In this document: one piece after another, positions 1 to 7,209 of the stretch
Layout of the letters: each line of letters begins with the position of its first letter
Position numbering within the stretch: position 1 is the first letter of the stretch
Assembly: GCA_943330755.2 (NCBI GenBank)
Contig: CALQIY020000002.1
Coordinates: forward strand, 1 to 54,217
Source: Opitutus sp. GAS368
Lineage (GTDB): Bacteria > Verrucomicrobiota > Verrucomicrobiia > Opitutales > UBA953
Direction: 5' to 3'
Length of the DNA: 54,217 nt
The notes under the pieces: generated by a model
Database searches by the model: none
Told to the model about the DNA's origin: nothing
Seen by the model: only the letters and a program-made list of their open reading frames with translations
Position numbers and translations under genes: made by a program

Positions 1-549
1 ATCCTGCAGGTCCCGGGCGCGAAGGATGTCGCCGTCGAGCTGCACTCGCTGTCCAAGAGCCACAACATGACCGGTTGGCGCATCGGTTTCGTCGCCGGCA
101 ACGCCCTCACCGTGCGCGCTTACGGCGACGTGAAGGACAATTCCGACTCGGGCCAGTTCCTCGGCATCCAGAAGGCGGGCGTCGCCGGTCTCGATGACGC
201 TTCCATCCCGAAGGCCATCGCCGCGAAGTATTCACGTCGCATGGACAAGCTCGTCGGCGTCCTCGCCAAGCTCGGCTTCCAGGTGCGCAAGCCCGGCGCC
301 GGTTTCTTCCTCTACATGCCGGCGCCGAAGTCGGCCACGGGTGCGACGGGGACGGTGAACTTCGATTCCGGCGAGGCCTTCTCGCAGTGGATGATCACCG
401 AGCACCTCATCTCGACCGTGCCGTGGGACGACTGCGGTGCCTTCGTCCGTTTCTCCGTGACCTTCGTCTCGGACAAGGGCGAGGCCGGTGAAGCCGAGGT
501 TATCGCCGAGGTGGAACGCCGCCTTTCGGCTTGGAAATTCGCCTTCTAA
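1..549 (+). CDS. PLP-dependent class I/II aminotransferase, probably LL-diaminopimelate aminotransferase (5' partial)
   Basis: The reading frame is open from base 1, so the N-terminal half is missing; 182 C-terminal residues remain. The stretch SLSKSHNMTGWRIGF carries the PLP-binding lysine and the following Arg-Gly context of fold-type I aminotransferases. The NMTGWRIGF wording is typical of DapL-like and alanine/aspartate aminotransferases. DapL makes LL-diaminopimelate from tetrahydrodipicolinate for lysine and peptidoglycan, and it is the usual route in Verrucomicrobia and Chlamydiae (family knowledge). Substrate assignment is an inference, because the substrate-recognition N-terminus lies outside the window; an alanine or aspartate aminotransferase remains possible. 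A strong hairpin follows the stop codon, so this is the last gene of its transcript. Confidence 0.75.
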   Translation: MLQVPGAKDVAVELHSLSKSHNMTGWRIGFVAGNALTVRAYGDVKDNSDSGQFLGIQKAGVAGLDDASIPKAIAAKYSRRMDKLVGVLAKLGFQVRKPGAGFFLYMPAPKSATGATGTVNFDSGEAFSQWMITEHLISTVPWDDCGAFVRFSVTFVSDKGEAGEAEVIAEVERRLSAWKFAF

Positions 550-559
550 GCCCGTTTTT

Positions 560-598
560 GACCCCTTCCTTGTCGGATTGACAGGGGAGGGGGTCTTT
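560..598 (+). terminator. Rho-independent terminator after the aminotransferase
   Basis: GACCCC (560-565) pairs with GGGGTC (590-595). Inner TTCC/GGGA and TGTC/GACA pairings give a long, nearly continuous hairpin with loop GGATT, followed by TTT. Confidence 0.7.
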
Positions 599-624
599 GG
601 TCACCTTCGACCTCTAGTTAATTT

Positions 625-700
625 GGCCTGATAGCTCAGTTGGTAGAGCAGACGCCTGAAGAGCGTCGTGTCGTTGGTTCGATTCCGACTCAGGCCACCA
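625..700 (+). tRNA. tRNA-Phe (GAA)
   Basis: The cloverleaf is complete: acceptor GGCCTGA pairs with TCAGGCC, D-stem GCTC/GAGC, anticodon stem GACGC/GCGTC with loop CTGAAGA (anticodon GAA), and T-loop TTCGATT. The discriminator is A and the 3' CCA is encoded (698-700). A 12-bp terminator hairpin follows nine bases downstream. Confidence 0.97.
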
Positions 701-708
701 CTTCCAAC

Positions 709-745
709 CGGCCCGCTTGATGCCCTCAAGCGGGCCGAACCTTTT
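709..745 (+). terminator. Terminator of tRNA-Phe
   Basis: CGGCCCGCTTGA (709-720) and TCAAGCGGGCCG (726-737) form a perfect 12-bp stem with loop TGCCC, followed by TTTT at 742-745. It also separates the tRNA from the convergent gene that ends at 745. Confidence 0.85.
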
Positions 746-1497
746 CAGCGGTTGAACAGCAGGCGCATCATCGAGAAGCGCTCCCCGTGGTCGAGGGGTG
801 GGGGCGGCGTCTCGTCTTTGCCGAACTCGACCAAGGTGATGACCTTCTCGTCTTCGCGGGTCTTTTCGGCCTTGATCGTTTTTTCCGTCCACTTCGCTTG
901 GACGACGCCGAAGGGCGTTGCGTCGTCGCGCCAGACCGTGCCGCGGAGGATGATGGTCTGCTTCTTCACGAACGGAGGGTCGATGATGGTGTAGGACTCC
1001 ATCTTGAGCCGGCGGCATTGGAAGGTTTTCGTGCCGAGCGTCAGAGGTTCGGCGGCGGCGGTCTCGGGTTCAAGGGTGTTGGTGGTTTTGTAGCCGGCCT
1101 TCTCGGCGATGGAGGCGACGTCTTCGGGCAGCATGTGCCAGGGGCCCTTGATGGGCTCGGAGAACAGGATCTCCACGGAGGATTCCAGGAGCTTGTTCGC
1201 GCCTTCGCGGCTCAGGTCTTTCGGCACCAAGAAGCGTAAAGCCGCTTTATGGCTGGAACCTAACCACGCCACCGGTTCGACGCTGAGCCAAACGTGCGGC
1301 TTGTCTTTGACCATGCCTCCGTCGCGGATGGAGAGTTTGATGGTCGATGGTTCCCCGGCCGGTTCCGGGGAGACTTTCTTGATTTGATAGGTGGCCCAGG
1401 ACCCCGGGGCGGGGAGTTTTTCCGCGAAAATATTCCATTGGGCATGGGCACAAGCCGTGCTCCCAAGGAGGGCGAGGAGGGCGAGCAAGTTTCGCAT
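745..1497 (-). CDS. Secreted protein of unknown function
   Basis: This 250-residue protein starts with a clear signal peptide (MRNLLALLALLGSTACAHAQ), so it is predicted to be exported. The mature part is rich in beta-type residues and has no motif I recognise. Segments such as GSWATYQIKKVSPEPAGEPSTIKLSIRDGG suggest a beta-sandwich or lipocalin-like fold of the kind that measures how a treated item changes, but this is only an impression. The cysteine in STACAHAQ could be read as a weak lipobox (STAC), so a lipoprotein is an alternative. It is a single gene, divergent from the cimA leader region and convergent with tRNA-Phe. Function unknown. Confidence 0.7.
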   Translation of the reverse strand: MRNLLALLALLGSTACAHAQWNIFAEKLPAPGSWATYQIKKVSPEPAGEPSTIKLSIRDGGMVKDKPHVWLSVEPVAWLGSSHKAALRFLVPKDLSREGANKLLESSVEILFSEPIKGPWHMLPEDVASIAEKAGYKTTNTLEPETAAAEPLTLGTKTFQCRRLKMESYTIIDPPFVKKQTIILRGTVWRDDATPFGVVQAKWTEKTIKAEKTREDEKVITLVEFGKDETPPPPLDHGERFSMMRLLFNR

Positions 1498-1519
1498 ATC
1501 GGCATTTTTTGGCTAAAAT
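1491..1519 (+). promoter_or_regulatory. Candidate promoter of the cimA leader transcript
   Basis: TTCGCA (1491-1496) and TAAAAT (1514-1519) are separated by 17 bp and match the sigma-70 boxes at 4/6 and 5/6 positions. Transcription from here would start near 1526, giving a leader of about 250 nt before cimA, which contains the leader peptide and the competing hairpins. This is a visual call only. Confidence 0.4.
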
Positions 1520-1603
1520 CATGGTTTTGGCGAGCCGAGTCTGTGCCGCCCTGCCTTTGCCTTTGACTCAACGGGGGGATTTCCTTGGACTCAGGTTTCT
1601 CCC

Positions 1604-1687
1604 ATGGAATACCCGGCACAGTCTCAGACCCTTCCCCTCGTGGGCGGTCGTGCCATTATCCCTGCGATTATCATCATCGGGCTCTAA
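1604..1687 (+). CDS. Isoleucine-rich leader peptide upstream of cimA
   Basis: A 27-codon reading frame begins at ATG 1604, preceded by TCTCCC, the same C-rich context seen before several real starts in this window. It ends with IIPAIIIIGL and a TAA stop at 1685. Six of 27 codons are isoleucine, including four in a row (ATT ATC ATC ATC, 1667-1678) just before the stop. It sits 88 bp upstream of citramalate synthase, the first enzyme of the pyruvate route to isoleucine. Ribosome stalling on Ile codons is the classical sensor of ilv-type attenuators (established knowledge). That this peptide is translated and regulatory is inference, but the codon content matches the end product of the pathway. 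It is too short for ordinary gene calling. Confidence 0.75.
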   Translation: MEYPAQSQTLPLVGGRAIIPAIIIIGL

Positions 1688-1741
1688 GCCCGCTGAACGG
1701 CTCGCCTCTGGCGACTTCCCGTTCCGCGGCTGCCGGAACGG
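1678..1741 (+). promoter_or_regulatory. Candidate attenuator with mutually exclusive hairpins in the cimA leader
   Basis: Segment 1: CGGGC (1678-1682) pairs with GCCCG (1688-1692), with the leader stop codon in the loop. Segment 2 is GAACGG (1695-1700). Segment 3 is CCGTTCCG (1719-1726). Segment 4 is CGGAACGG (1734-1741). Segments 3 and 4 form a perfect 8-bp hairpin with a 7-nt loop. Segment 2 can instead pair with CCGTTC (1719-1724), so 2:3 excludes 3:4. A ribosome stalled on the Ile codons would leave segment 2 free; one that reaches the stop would cover it. No U-run follows 1741, so release may be Rho-dependent or act at translation. Confidence 0.65.
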
Positions 1742-1775
1742 CGACCTCCCCTACATTTCTCCTCCCCCCACCACT

Positions 1776-3332
1776 ATGGCACGAAAAATCGAAATCTACG
1801 ACACCACCCTCCGCGACGGCTCGCAGGGTCTGGGGATTCATTTCTCGGTCGCCGACAAGCTGCGCGTCGCCCAGGAACTCGAGCGCTTCGGGGTGACCTA
1901 CATCGAAGGCGGCTGGCCGGGTTCCAACCCGCGCGACATCGAATTCTTCCACGAAGCCCGCAAGCTGAAGTTCAAGCATGCCAAACTCGCGGCTTTCGGC
2001 TCCACCCGCAAGAAGGGGATCCGCGCCGCCGAAGACGCCCAGGTCAAAGGCCTCCTCGAGGTGGAGACCCCGGTCGTCACCATCTACGGCAAGACCTCGG
2101 CCCTGCATGTCCGGGAAGTCCTCCGCTGTACGCCCGAGGAAAACCTGGCGATGATCGCCGATACGGTGGCCTTCCTGAAGTCCCATGGCCGCGAGGTCGT
2201 CTATGATTGCGAACACGCGATCGATGGCTGGAAGGAAGACCCCGCCTACGCCGCGGCCTGTTTCCGCGCCGCCGCGGAAGCCGGTGCCTCGCGCATCGTC
2301 CTCTGCGACACCAATGGCGGTTCGCTGCCCGATGAAGTGGCCGAAGCCACCCGCCATGCCCGGGCCGCCGTCAAGGCCGCCATCGGCATCCACACCCACG
2401 ACGACTCCGGCTTGGCCCTCGCCAATGCCTTGGCTTCGTTGGACGCGGGCGCGGTCCATGTGCAGGGCACGATGAACGGCATCGGCGAGCGCACGGGCAA
2501 TTGCGACCTCACGGCCGTCATCCCGGTCGCCCAGATCAAGCGCGGCTGGAGCTGCGTCCCGGCGGCTTCGCTCAAGCGCCTCACCGCGCTTTCGCGTTTC
2601 GTCGATGGCGTCACCAACCAGGCCCCCGATCCGCGTCGTCCCTGGGTCGGCGCCGCCGCGTTCGCCCACAAGGGCGGCACGCACGTCGACGCCATCCGCA
2701 AGTTTTCCGCCGCCTACGAGCACGTCGACCCGTCCGCCGTCGGCAACGCCCGCGACGTCCTCGTCAGCGACCAGTCAGGGCGCAGCAACCTCCTCCTCAA
2801 GGCCGCCGAGCTCGGGATCCAACTCGACAAGGATGCGCCGTCGACGCGCGTCGCGTTGGATGAACTCAAGAAACTCGAGCACAAGGGCTGGAGCTTCGAG
2901 GATGCCGATGCCTCGCTCGCCTTGCTGCTCCGCAGCCACATGGGCAAGTCGGCGGTCGTGCCTTTCGAGGTCGTGAAGTACCATATCTCCGTGCAGGGCG
3001 GACTCAAGGATGCCAGTTGCGAAGCCACGGTGCGGGTGCGCATCGATGGCAAGGAGTCCCTCACCGTCGCCGAAGGCGAAGGCCCGGTGCATGCCTTGGA
3101 CCAAGCGTTGCGCGAAGCCCTCGTGAAGGCTTTCCCGAAACTGAAGAAGGTGCACCTCGCCGACTACAAGGTCCGGGTGCTCGCTGGCCAGGATGGCACC
3201 TCGGCGCAGACCCGCGTCGTCGTCCGTTCCACCGACGGCACTCGCTCCTGGGGTACGGTCGGCGTCAGCGCCAACCTCGTCGAGGCGTCCTTGCGGGCCA
3301 TCGTCGACGGTTACGCTTACGCTTTGTCCTGA
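1776..3332 (+). CDS. cimA: (R)-citramalate synthase
   Basis: Condenses pyruvate with acetyl-CoA to (R)-citramalate, the first step of the threonine-independent route to isoleucine. The 518-residue protein has the DRE-TIM metallolyase signature YDTTLRDGSQG at residues 8-18, metal ligands in HTHDDSG near residue 208, and GTMNGIGERTGNCDL. A LeuA-type C-terminal allosteric domain spans about residues 370-515. The length and the SVADK/ELERFG wording fit the CimA/TIGR00977 branch better than 2-isopropylmalate synthase. The frame stays open upstream to 1509, but homology to the family begins at ATG 1776, so I use that start. The leader with an Ile-rich peptide and alternative hairpins implies control by isoleucine supply. 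A homocitrate or isopropylmalate synthase is the alternative reading. Confidence 0.9.
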   Translation: MARKIEIYDTTLRDGSQGLGIHFSVADKLRVAQELERFGVTYIEGGWPGSNPRDIEFFHEARKLKFKHAKLAAFGSTRKKGIRAAEDAQVKGLLEVETPVVTIYGKTSALHVREVLRCTPEENLAMIADTVAFLKSHGREVVYDCEHAIDGWKEDPAYAAACFRAAAEAGASRIVLCDTNGGSLPDEVAEATRHARAAVKAAIGIHTHDDSGLALANALASLDAGAVHVQGTMNGIGERTGNCDLTAVIPVAQIKRGWSCVPAASLKRLTALSRFVDGVTNQAPDPRRPWVGAAAFAHKGGTHVDAIRKFSAAYEHVDPSAVGNARDVLVSDQSGRSNLLLKAAELGIQLDKDAPSTRVALDELKKLEHKGWSFEDADASLALLLRSHMGKSAVVPFEVVKYHISVQGGLKDASCEATVRVRIDGKESLTVAEGEGPVHALDQALREALVKAFPKLKKVHLADYKVRVLAGQDGTSAQTRVVVRSTDGTRSWGTVGVSANLVEASLRAIVDGYAYALS

Positions 3333-3394
3333 GCATCCGTTGGCGGATTGACTGCCCGTGGGGGCGGGATTGGATGTCCTCCAGCCCCGCCCCC

Positions 3395-4408
3395 ATGCGT
3401 TTCCTTCTCCTGTTGGCCGCCGCGACCCTCTTTGCCGCTCCCGATCAAGCCAAGCTGCGCATCTATGAGCTCGCCGAAGCCGGCAAGCCAGCGGCGTTGG
3501 CCGATCTCCCGCGCCTACGTGAGGCGCAGAAGGGCAAGCTGTTCACGCAGGAGATGCCGAACCCGGTCTTCCGGCTCAGCGACCTGACCTTCCTTGCGCC
3601 GGAGCGAAAGGAGAAGCTCGACCTCTATCTGCCGAACGGGCCGGCCCGGTCGGATCGCCCGGCGGTCGTCTTCATCCATGGTGGCGGTTTCACGGGCGGG
3701 GATAAGGCCGAGTACCGTTCCGCGAGCGTCAGCGCCGACTTGGCGCGGGCCGGCTATGTGGTCGTCAGCTGCAACTACATCCTCGGCGCCAAGACCAAGG
3801 AAGGCGTATGGCCGCAAAACATCGCCGACTGCCGGGACGCCGTCCGCTGGGTGCGCGCGCATGCGAAGGAACTCGGCGTGAATCCAGCGAAGATCGCCGT
3901 CGCGGGTGGTTCGGCGGGTGGCTACCTCGCGCTCATGGTCGGCCTCTCGGATGATAGAACCGGCCCGGGTGGCGACGCCCAGGCGACCGTCTCCGCTCAG
4001 GTGGCCGCGGTCATCGACATGTACGGCGTGGTGAATTTCTCCAAGCACGGCAAGGGCGACGTCCCGGGCGTCGGTGCGGCCCAGCAGGCCGCCTACCTTC
4101 CCGAGCAGCAGGCCGACGCGAAGGATCCCCCCGTGTTGATCCTGCATGGCACCGCCGACACCACGGTGGATATCCAGCAGTCCAGGGACATGGCGGCGGC
4201 CTTAGCCAAGGCCAAGGTCGCGCATGAGCTGATCGTCGTTGATGGAGCACCGCATACCTTCGACCTGCATCCGAAGGGGAAGGGTTGGACGCGCCTCACG
4301 CTGCGTTGGGCCGCGAATGGCAACGAGACGAGGAACGAAACCAAGAGCACCCAGCCTGACCTCGCGGAGCCGACCTTGGATTTCCTCGCTCGGACGATCG
4401 GGAAGTGA
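3395..4408 (+). CDS. Secreted alpha/beta-hydrolase, acetyl-esterase/lipase type
   Basis: The 337-residue protein starts at ATG 3395 with a signal peptide (MRFLLLLAAATLFAA); an in-frame ATG at 3374 would add seven residues. The oxyanion-hole motif HGGGF lies in VVFIHGGGFTGGDK. The nucleophile serine is in GGSAGGYLAL, a probable acid in HGTADTTVD, and the catalytic histidine in APHTFDLHPKG. This is the arrangement of the BD-FAE / hormone-sensitive-lipase-like esterases that deacetylate plant and algal polysaccharides or hydrolyse small esters. The substrate is not evident. Export suggests action on extracellular polymers. Its stop codon abuts the stop of the convergent NYN gene with no gap. Confidence 0.8.
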   Translation: MRFLLLLAAATLFAAPDQAKLRIYELAEAGKPAALADLPRLREAQKGKLFTQEMPNPVFRLSDLTFLAPERKEKLDLYLPNGPARSDRPAVVFIHGGGFTGGDKAEYRSASVSADLARAGYVVVSCNYILGAKTKEGVWPQNIADCRDAVRWVRAHAKELGVNPAKIAVAGGSAGGYLALMVGLSDDRTGPGGDAQATVSAQVAAVIDMYGVVNFSKHGKGDVPGVGAAQQAAYLPEQQADAKDPPVLILHGTADTTVDIQQSRDMAAALAKAKVAHELIVVDGAPHTFDLHPKGKGWTRLTLRWAANGNETRNETKSTQPDLAEPTLDFLARTIGK

Positions 4409-5620
4409 TCAGGCGCCGCGCGGTTCTTCGCCGGGCTGAGGCTTGAGCTTGGCCATGACCGTCGAGCCTTGCAGCTGGACTTCAAAGCAGCCGGTATCCT
4501 CGAGCATGCGGTAGAACTTGGCGTAGCGCGGGGCGTCGCGTTCGAGGCCAGGGTATTCCTGGATCAGGAACTTCTTGATCACCTCGACCTTGATCCATTC
4601 GCCCTCCGGGGCGAGCCCGGTGGCCACGTCGATGAGCGCTTCGATGATGTCCTTGCGGGCCAATAGTTGCTGGCGGCGCTGGTCGGCTTCGGCTTTGCCT
4701 TGGGCCTGTTGCGCGGCGGAAAGGTTGGGCGTGTCGCGGTAATCCTGGCCGTTGCCGCCGTTGTTGTCTGGGCGTGGTTCGCGAGGCTGACGTTGACCGC
4801 GCGGCTCACGGGCCGGGCGGGGTTCACGGGCGGGACGCGGTTCGCGCGCGGGCGCGGCGGGGCGCGGGGGACGGACGTCGCCGAAGCGGAGCTCGGGCAA
4901 CATCTTCTCGAATTGCTCGAGCAACTCCAACGCCTTCGGCTTGGTCTTCGGCGTCAGTTCGCGGATGGCTTGGGCCAGCAAGGCGAGCGCGGCCCGCGGG
5001 TCGGACTTCGCGCGTTCTTCGGAGTCCATGCGTTCGCGCAGTTCCGAGAGGTTGAGGTAGTGATGGGCCGTCGAGCGGAGCGCCTTGTGCGTGCGTTCGC
5101 CCATGACGACGATCCGGACGCCGAGGCGCTTGGCGTCTTCGACCACGGGCGTGAAGTCGCTGTCGTTGGTGACGAAGATGAGGGTCGTCGGTGGCTCGGC
5201 CGCGGCCATCAACTTGACGGCGTCGATCGTCAGGCGCATGTCGGCGGCGTTCTTGCCGGGCGTGTAGCTACGTTGGTCGACGAGTTCGAGTTCCGGCCAG
5301 TCCTGCGCGAAGGCCCGCCAGCCGCTGAGGCGCCCCTGGAAGTCGCCATACGCGCGGGCGGCGGCGATGGGGGTTTCGCCGATGAAGCGGCGCAGGGTGG
5401 GGAGGTGTTGGTGCGAAACGTTATCCGCGTCGATCAGGACGCCGATGCGCTGGCCCTTTTGGCCCTTGGCGGCTTCGGGCGTGGAGGTCGAGGCGGCGTC
5501 GGCTTGGCGGCGTGGCGCGCGGCCTTTGGCAGGGCGTTTGGAGGGCTTGGCGGTGCGGCCGCGGGGGGCGGGCGCTTTTTTGGACGGAGGACGGGCCACG
5601 GGAAGGAGGAAAAGGTTCAC
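4409..5620 (-). CDS. NYN-domain (LabA/DUF88-like) ribonuclease-type protein with C-terminal OST-HTH/LOTUS domain
   Basis: A lysine- and arginine-rich N-terminus (about residues 8-55) precedes a NYN/PIN-like domain. The acidic metal-binding residues are visible in GVLIDADNVS (60-69), ADMRLTIDAVKLM (126-138) and VTNDSDFTPVVEDA (150-163). Residues about 245-290 form a low-complexity linker of repeated REPRPA-type units, then a winged-helix OST-HTH/LOTUS-like domain occupies about 325-395. NYN domains cut or bind RNA and LOTUS domains bind RNA (family knowledge), so an RNA-processing role is inferred. The listed start is a GTG at 5620; a second in-frame GTG at 5599, preceded by CTTCCC as at many starts here, is equally likely. 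Convergent with the esterase. Confidence 0.82.
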   Translation of the reverse strand: MNLFLLPVARPPSKKAPAPRGRTAKPSKRPAKGRAPRRQADAASTSTPEAAKGQKGQRIGVLIDADNVSHQHLPTLRRFIGETPIAAARAYGDFQGRLSGWRAFAQDWPELELVDQRSYTPGKNAADMRLTIDAVKLMAAAEPPTTLIFVTNDSDFTPVVEDAKRLGVRIVVMGERTHKALRSTAHHYLNLSELRERMDSEERAKSDPRAALALLAQAIRELTPKTKPKALELLEQFEKMLPELRFGDVRPPRPAAPAREPRPAREPRPAREPRGQRQPREPRPDNNGGNGQDYRDTPNLSAAQQAQGKAEADQRRQQLLARKDIIEALIDVATGLAPEGEWIKVEVIKKFLIQEYPGLERDAPRYAKFYRMLEDTGCFEVQLQGSTVMAKLKPQPGEEPRGA

Positions 5621-5885
5621 CTATCCCTGTCGAGAAGCCTTCCTTACTACAATGCGAAACACCCCGCGGGAGGTTGTCGGCCCTTTGCCCCGGCGTTTTC
5701 GCCGAGCCGGGGGGGCCTTGGGCAACCGGCCGCGCGGCTACGCTGATGGGAGCACCCGTGCGTGCCGCCGCCGGCGGAGGGTGGCCTAGGCTCGGGCGAA
5801 GGGTTGCTTGGCACCGAAGGGTCATGGCCTGGGGCTGACTTATAATATTGTCGGAACCTTGGCTCAGATGCGGTGTTAAAAAGAT
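5621..5885. other. Intergenic region with a long GC-rich hairpin
   Basis: This 265-bp gap lies between two divergent genes. At 5672-5727 GGTTG pairs with CAACC, GGCCC with GGGCC, and CCCCGGC (5688-5694) with GCCGGGG (5706-5712), giving a stem of about 17 bp. More GC-rich inverted segments follow to about 5830. It has no coding frame that I trust. It does not match RNase P, tmRNA or SRP RNA signatures by eye. A small RNA or a structured leader is possible. Confidence 0.35.
5841..5846 (+). promoter_or_regulatory. Candidate -10 box for the NlpC/P60-like gene
   Basis: A perfect TATAAT lies 40 bp before the GTG start at 5886. No good -35 box is visible 16-18 bp upstream (AGGGTC at the 17-bp position), so the call rests on the -10 alone. 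Confidence 0.4.
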
Positions 5886-7034
5886 GTGAAAAAAATCGCC
5901 GTCTTCATCGCCTGCTTAGCCGCGTCGCTGGGCCTTTGTGTGGCCCGCACCGAGCCGGTGTGGAAGGCGCAGCCCGGTCCGTGGGGCGAGTTGGAGGTGC
6001 GTACGGTCTATCTGGAGGTCCCCGAGACGCTCTTGGCGGCCGTGGCCAAGCCCAACGCCACCACCCGCTGGGTCTTCGAGCAGACCACGGAGACGGCGGT
6101 TCGTGAGTTGTTGGTGCGTCAAGGGGTCTCGGCGGCGATGGTCACCCGGCTCCTTGATCCAGCCAGCCGCACCATCCAGGCCAACGTCATCAGCCTTTAC
6201 CCGACCGTGGCCGAGATCGGTTCGCTGGATGTCGCGGTGCGTTCGGCGTTGTATCGTGAATTGGCGAAGTACCCGGCCAATGAATACCAGCGCGACCCGG
6301 TCTATGTCCTGGGCGGTGACCTGGATGATTGGTTGGCGGGGTCCGGGCTGAACGAAGCCCAGGAGAAACTCTTCCGCCAGCTGGTCTGGAAGCATGGTGA
6401 AGCCATTGCCTTCAGCGACATCCAGGCCCTCTTGACCTTGGCGAAGGACGCGGCGGAGGTCCGCAGTACTTTCCGGGCCGTGACGCGCGTGCGGAGCTTG
6501 CTCGTGGAACTGAAATTGCCGTTGAAGGGCGATCGCCAGGCCTTTTTGGATTACTGGACCGCCGGGCAGGTGGACGCCACGCAGGCGAGTTTCCTGCGGG
6601 CCATCACGCAGCGCCAAGCCATCCAGTCGGTGGATGTCACCCACTTTTTCCCCGCGGTGATCCGTCAGCGGGCCTATACCTTCCCTGAAATCGAGCACGG
6701 TGCCCGCGGCCGCCTGCCGGATTGCCATTGGACATCCTTGAATTTCTTCAACTCGACCCCGAAGGACGAGTATTTGGATATGCGCCAAGCGGCCACTCGT
6801 CTGGTCCAGGGCTATGCCACGGTCGAACCCCCTTACCGTTATGGGGATATCCTGTGCTTCCTCGAAGGCGGCGAGGGGCTGCATACCTGCGTCTACCTGG
6901 CCGATGACATTGTTTTCACGAAGAACGGCGACAGCATCTTGGCGCCATGGGTTTTGATGCAGGTCAAGGATGTCGAGGCCGTCTATCGACGTTCGCCCGA
7001 CACCCGCGTCCAGGGCTTCCGCCTGAAGCGCTGA
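5886..7034 (+). CDS. Secreted protein with NlpC/P60-like C-terminal domain
   Basis: The 382-residue protein begins with a GTG (the ATG two bases upstream runs straight into TGA). A signal peptide (MKKIAVFIACLAASLGLCVA) directs export. The middle (about 25-260) is helical and unrecognised. The C-terminus shows a cysteine in LPDCHWTSLNFF (C280) and a histidine in GLHTCVYLADDIVFTKNG (H333), with a GD-L segment between them. This is the Cys-then-His order of NlpC/P60-type amidases and peptidases. A role in peptidoglycan or peptide hydrolysis is inferred and not certain, since the domain match is by motif only. The stop lies ten bases from the 3' end of tRNA-Arg on the other strand. Confidence 0.6.
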   Translation: MKKIAVFIACLAASLGLCVARTEPVWKAQPGPWGELEVRTVYLEVPETLLAAVAKPNATTRWVFEQTTETAVRELLVRQGVSAAMVTRLLDPASRTIQANVISLYPTVAEIGSLDVAVRSALYRELAKYPANEYQRDPVYVLGGDLDDWLAGSGLNEAQEKLFRQLVWKHGEAIAFSDIQALLTLAKDAAEVRSTFRAVTRVRSLLVELKLPLKGDRQAFLDYWTAGQVDATQASFLRAITQRQAIQSVDVTHFFPAVIRQRAYTFPEIEHGARGRLPDCHWTSLNFFNSTPKDEYLDMRQAATRLVQGYATVEPPYRYGDILCFLEGGEGLHTCVYLADDIVFTKNGDSILAPWVLMQVKDVEAVYRRSPDTRVQGFRLKR

Positions 7035-7043
7035 AGCCCTCGC

Positions 7044-7115
7044 TGTCCCCGGCGGGAATCGAACCCACATCCTCGGTTTAGGAAACCAATGTTCTATCCG
7101 TTGAACTACGGGAAC
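7044..7115 (-). tRNA. tRNA-Arg (CCT)
   Basis: Read on the minus strand, acceptor GTTCCCG pairs with CGGGGAC (one T-G wobble), anticodon stem TTGGT/ACCGA has loop TTCCTAA (anticodon CCT), and T-stem GTGGG/CCCGC encloses TTCGATT. The discriminator is A. The next bases are GCG, so CCA is not encoded and must be added by CCA transferase. Confidence 0.95.
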
Positions 7116-7209
7116 GCGGACTCCATCTAGTTCGGGGGCGGGTCGTCGGGCAAGCCTCCATCGGTGGGGTCGACTTGACTCCTTGTAGATTAAGGTAAGT
7201 TCTTGGCCT

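Noticed and set aside
1509-1775. In-frame upstream extension of cimA by 89 codons
   Set aside because: Homology to citramalate synthase begins at ATG 1776, and the upstream part holds the leader peptide in another frame plus hairpins.
4667-5746. Plus-strand open frame of 359 residues opposite the NYN-LOTUS gene
   Set aside because: It is antisense to a protein with conserved motifs and has no recognisable domain.
5640-5840. SRP RNA, tmRNA or RNase P RNA in the GC-rich gap
   Set aside because: The conserved core motifs of these RNAs were not found on either strand.
7116-7209. Manganese (yybP-ykoY) riboswitch before the TerC gene
   Set aside because: The 94-nt gap is too short, and no matching motifs are visible.
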